This document shows positions 7,757-9,386 of a stretch of 9,386 nt of DNA, in pieces (position 1 is the first letter of the stretch; every line of letters starts with the position of its first letter). The stretch spans positions 1-9,386 of the forward strand of contig UQUG01000071.1 in the NCBI GenBank assembly GCA_900544205.1, read 5' to 3'. The notes under the pieces were generated by a model. That model had not been told where the DNA came from and made no database searches. It was given only the letters and a program-made list of their open reading frames with translations. The DNA is from an uncultured Collinsella sp. GTDB taxonomy: Bacteria > Actinomycetota > Coriobacteriia > Coriobacteriales > Coriobacteriaceae. The translations under genes and the position numbers were made by a program.

Positions 7757-7757
7757 G

Positions 7758-8975
7758 TTAATCCCACTCCTCGATGCGGGTGAGATACGGGTCGGCACCG
7801 TAACGACCAGACAGGTACTGCTTATCGAAAGCAGCATTCTTGCTAACCAAGTTGCCATTAGCCTCGTGGATGTCGGCGAGCGACCACAGTTGGCTCGCCT
7901 CCCCCTCGCCGCGTGCGGCGAACCATATCTCGTCGCGGCGAAAAACATCGTTTCGCATAGTGGACACGTCCTGAGACGAGAAGATGAGCTGCGCGCCGCT
8001 CTTGTTGACTTCGGGATCTTTGAACAGCAGAATCACGTAGCGCAGGAGCTTCGGATGCAACTTGGCGTCGAGCTCGTCGACAACGACGGTACCGCCGCGT
8101 TCGAGCGCCGCCAGCAGAAACGACGCCAACCCCATGAGCTTCTGAGTACCGGCCGACTCCTCGGACAGGCGCAGCTCATAGCCCTTGCCGTCCACCTCAT
8201 GCTTTACGAAGACGCGCTGGCCGCGCCATTCCGGAGCTTTCTCAACCCTAAAGCCATCGATACGTACGTCAACGACACGCAGAAAACGCGTGATTTCGAG
8301 TGAGTCATCCTCGTCGAGCAACTGTTCGAGCATCTGCTCCAGATAGGAACTGTTGTAGTTCAGGAACACCCCATCAAGAAACCAACTGGCAGCCTCCTTG
8401 ATCACCGGCGCGTCAAAGTTGATGCAGAGAAACGACAGGTATGGCAGACTCGGGTTGAATCTCGCGGCCGTCACGAGCTTACGCAACGTGGGACCAAGCT
8501 CAACCCCTGTCCCCTCGCGCTCGAACAGCATCGCCGTGCGTGACGCCCCCAATTTGCGCCGCCACAGTCCTTCGGACACGATCTCGTCCGCATGCACGGA
8601 CAGGGCATAGCGGTACTCATGCTCACCCGCGCGATAGTAGAGCTCGAACTCGGTGGGCTCGAGAGCAGACACATCATCGAACTCGAACGCCGAACAACGG
8701 GGTATCGAAGGACGATTGCCCTCTGGCGCATCAGAGCTAGCTGACAGCAATCTGATCGGTCTGGCCACAGCCGAACGAACGTAGTCAAGAGCTTCGAGTA
8801 GGTTGGACTTGCCGCCAGCGTTGGGTCCGTACACCGCAGCCACCGGCAGAAAGCTCTGCCCATCGGGACACTCGATAAGGGAGCGCTCAAACTCCCTCAT
8901 CGGCGTCGCTTGCATGGAAAGCTCCGCCTCGTCGCGATAGGACCTATAGTTCCTGAAGGAAAACTGACAAAGCAT
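7758..8975 (-). CDS. rloA: AAA15/RloA-type ATPase (AbiLi-like, SMC/ABC-fold)
   Basis: This 405-residue ATPase has the compact ABC/OLD-like fold of COG1106 (RloA). It starts MLCQFSFRNYRSYRDEAELS, the usual beta strand and FRSY motif of these proteins. Walker A is YGPNAGGKS (49-57), the ABC-like signature is LSEESAGTQKL (270-280), and Walker B is VVVDELDAKLHP (297-308, D300 and catalytic E301). The position of the switch histidine reads IFSSQD (331-336), with Q335 where relatives usually have H. The C-terminus keeps the GRYGADP motif of the family. It is likely the sensor/energy partner of the adjacent RloB. I chose the ATG at 8975, not 8996, because it gives the family N-terminus and has GGAAAG and GAGG upstream; the 8996 start has no ribosome site. 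A promoter lies upstream in AT-rich DNA. Function as phage defence is inference. Confidence 0.9.
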   Translation of the reverse strand: MLCQFSFRNYRSYRDEAELSMQATPMREFERSLIECPDGQSFLPVAAVYGPNAGGKSNLLEALDYVRSAVARPIRLLSASSDAPEGNRPSIPRCSAFEFDDVSALEPTEFELYYRAGEHEYRYALSVHADEIVSEGLWRRKLGASRTAMLFEREGTGVELGPTLRKLVTAARFNPSLPYLSFLCINFDAPVIKEAASWFLDGVFLNYNSSYLEQMLEQLLDEDDSLEITRFLRVVDVRIDGFRVEKAPEWRGQRVFVKHEVDGKGYELRLSEESAGTQKLMGLASFLLAALERGGTVVVDELDAKLHPKLLRYVILLFKDPEVNKSGAQLIFSSQDVSTMRNDVFRRDEIWFAARGEGEASQLWSLADIHEANGNLVSKNAAFDKQYLSGRYGADPYLTRIEEWD

Positions 8976-9029
8976 CGTCCTCAACTTTCCTTTCATTGTT
9001 TTGAAAAGATATTTCAGAGTTTTTCTTTG

Positions 9030-9057
9030 ATTATAGGCTTTAAATAATGTAAATCAA
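9030..9057 (-). promoter_or_regulatory. Promoter of the rloA-rloB operon
   Basis: On the minus strand TTGATT (9052-9057) and a perfect TATAAT (9030-9035) are 16 nt apart. Transcription should start near 9023, about 48 nt before the rloA ATG at 8975. The surrounding 60 bases are far more AT-rich than the coding DNA around them. This is a good housekeeping-sigma match and the best promoter in the window. Confidence 0.7.
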
Positions 9058-9191
9058 GTGCTTAAGGCAGCTGAAGGCCTAAGGTGCAAAGAACAGACGA
9101 TCGCGCCGACGGATGGATCGGCATAATGCGGTGTGGGTGCTTTGAGCGACTTCTGCATCGGAAGACAAGCACGCCAAACAGTACATACCTG

Positions 9192-9229
9192 AAAAAGGGC
9201 GACACTCTCTTATCGAAAGCGTCACCCTT
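9192..9229 (-). terminator. Rho-independent terminator of a gene to the right
   Basis: On the minus strand AAGGGTGACGC and GTGTCGCCCTT pair over 11 bp with two G-U wobbles around a 13-nt loop, followed by TTTTT. This is a classic intrinsic terminator. It points left, ending transcripts that enter from the right edge and insulating the rlo promoter at 9030-9057. The plus-strand side has no T-run, so it is one-directional. Confidence 0.8.
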
Positions 9230-9353
9230 AAAGCTCCCGCAGAGCTTTTGTATGATAGCTAGGAATGCTACGGTAGTGTCGAGAAAGTTGGTGTAGCGCC
9301 CGATCCGAAGAGAGTCGGCCCGGCGTCCTGCAATCTGGAATACGGTTGATATC

Positions 9354-9386
9354 CTATGCCGCCTCGACCCTGTCCGCAAGCTCGAG
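9354..9386 (-). CDS. Possible C-terminal tail of an unidentified gene (partial)
   Basis: At the right edge the minus strand encodes LELADRVEAA followed by TAG. The stretch ends about 125 nt before the strong minus-strand terminator, as an upstream gene's 3' end would. Ten residues cannot identify it. The string ALADRVEA-like is common in helical linkers of HsdS specificity subunits, and RloA/RloB genes are often linked to type I restriction loci, but this is only a hint. The other two minus frames are also open here, so even the reading frame is uncertain. Confidence 0.3.
   Translation of the reverse strand, partial: LELADRVEAA

Larger units (their letters stand above)
8976..9353. other. Intergenic region upstream of rloA
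   Basis: No convincing gene is present. The left part is the AT-rich leader and promoter of rloA. The right part holds a strong terminator (9192-9229) and a neighbouring hairpin AAAGCTC/GAGCTTT with a 5-nt loop (9230-9248), which on the plus strand is followed by only a short T-run. Open frames of 70 residues (plus) and 105 residues (minus) cover the stretch, but one runs through the terminator and neither has a recognisable domain. Confidence 0.65.

Noticed and set aside
7757..7948. N-terminal extension of the rloB frame into the ATPase gene
   Set aside because: The 64 extra residues overlap the ATPase coding end, lack family similarity, and the ATG at 7756 has its own ribosome site.
7181..8303. 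Plus-strand open frames of about 200 residues opposite rloB and rloA
   Set aside because: They lie antisense to genes with intact RloB and Walker motifs, and have no recognisable content.
9062..9379. Minus-strand open frame of 105 residues at the right edge
   Set aside because: It runs straight through a strong terminator and into the rlo promoter region, and shows no recognisable domain; no ribosome site can be seen.
1..9386. CRISPR array, tRNA/rRNA gene, or insertion sequence
   Set aside because: No regularly spaced direct repeats, no cloverleaf or rRNA-like sequence and no transposase or terminal inverted repeats were seen.

Overview
The window reads as chromosomal DNA of a high-GC, Gram-positive bacterium. 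The pel gene order, the lack of the outer-membrane genes pelB and pelC, the strong GGAGG-type ribosome sites and the GC-rich codon use fit a gut actinobacterium of the Coriobacteriia (Collinsella-like). That placement is inference. All supported genes lie on the minus strand.

Positions 1-6743 hold an exopolysaccharide operon, read right to left as pelD, pelE, pelA (deacetylase only), pelF and pelG. The last gene runs off the left edge. This is the monoderm type of Pel cluster: an inner-membrane complex (PelD, PelE, PelG) with a cytosolic glycosyltransferase (PelF) that makes and exports an amino-sugar polymer, and a membrane-anchored deacetylase (PelA) that makes it partly cationic. The genes overlap by 4 nt or are 3 nt apart, so they are probably translationally coupled. 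PelD is an unusual three-part protein: a degenerate SDR/epimerase domain, a four-helix membrane region, then GAF and a degenerate GGDEF domain that keeps an RxxD I-site. This points to post-translational control by c-di-GMP. The best-supported pelD start (ATG at 6743) is one base out of frame with the rest of the gene at a C5-G4 run (6673-6681). That is a real frameshift, a phase-variable tract, a recoding site or a sequence error.

Positions 6744-7087 are non-coding. They hold the likely pel control region (a TTGACA box beside a GCGTA-aaa-TACGC dyad) and a cluster of short hairpins that look like a dispersed intergenic element.

Positions 7088-8975 hold a two-gene operon: an AAA15/RloA-type ATPase and, 1 nt downstream, an RloB-family protein with a TOPRIM-like acidic motif. 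This pairing resembles the AbiL (AbiLi/AbiLii) type of abortive-infection module and is the most likely phage-defence system here. Its AT-rich leader carries a good promoter (TTGATT, 16 nt, TATAAT).

The right end (8976-9386) has no complete gene. It holds a strong minus-strand Rho-independent terminator at 9192-9229 and, at the very edge, a possible 10-residue C-terminal tail of another gene that the terminator would serve.
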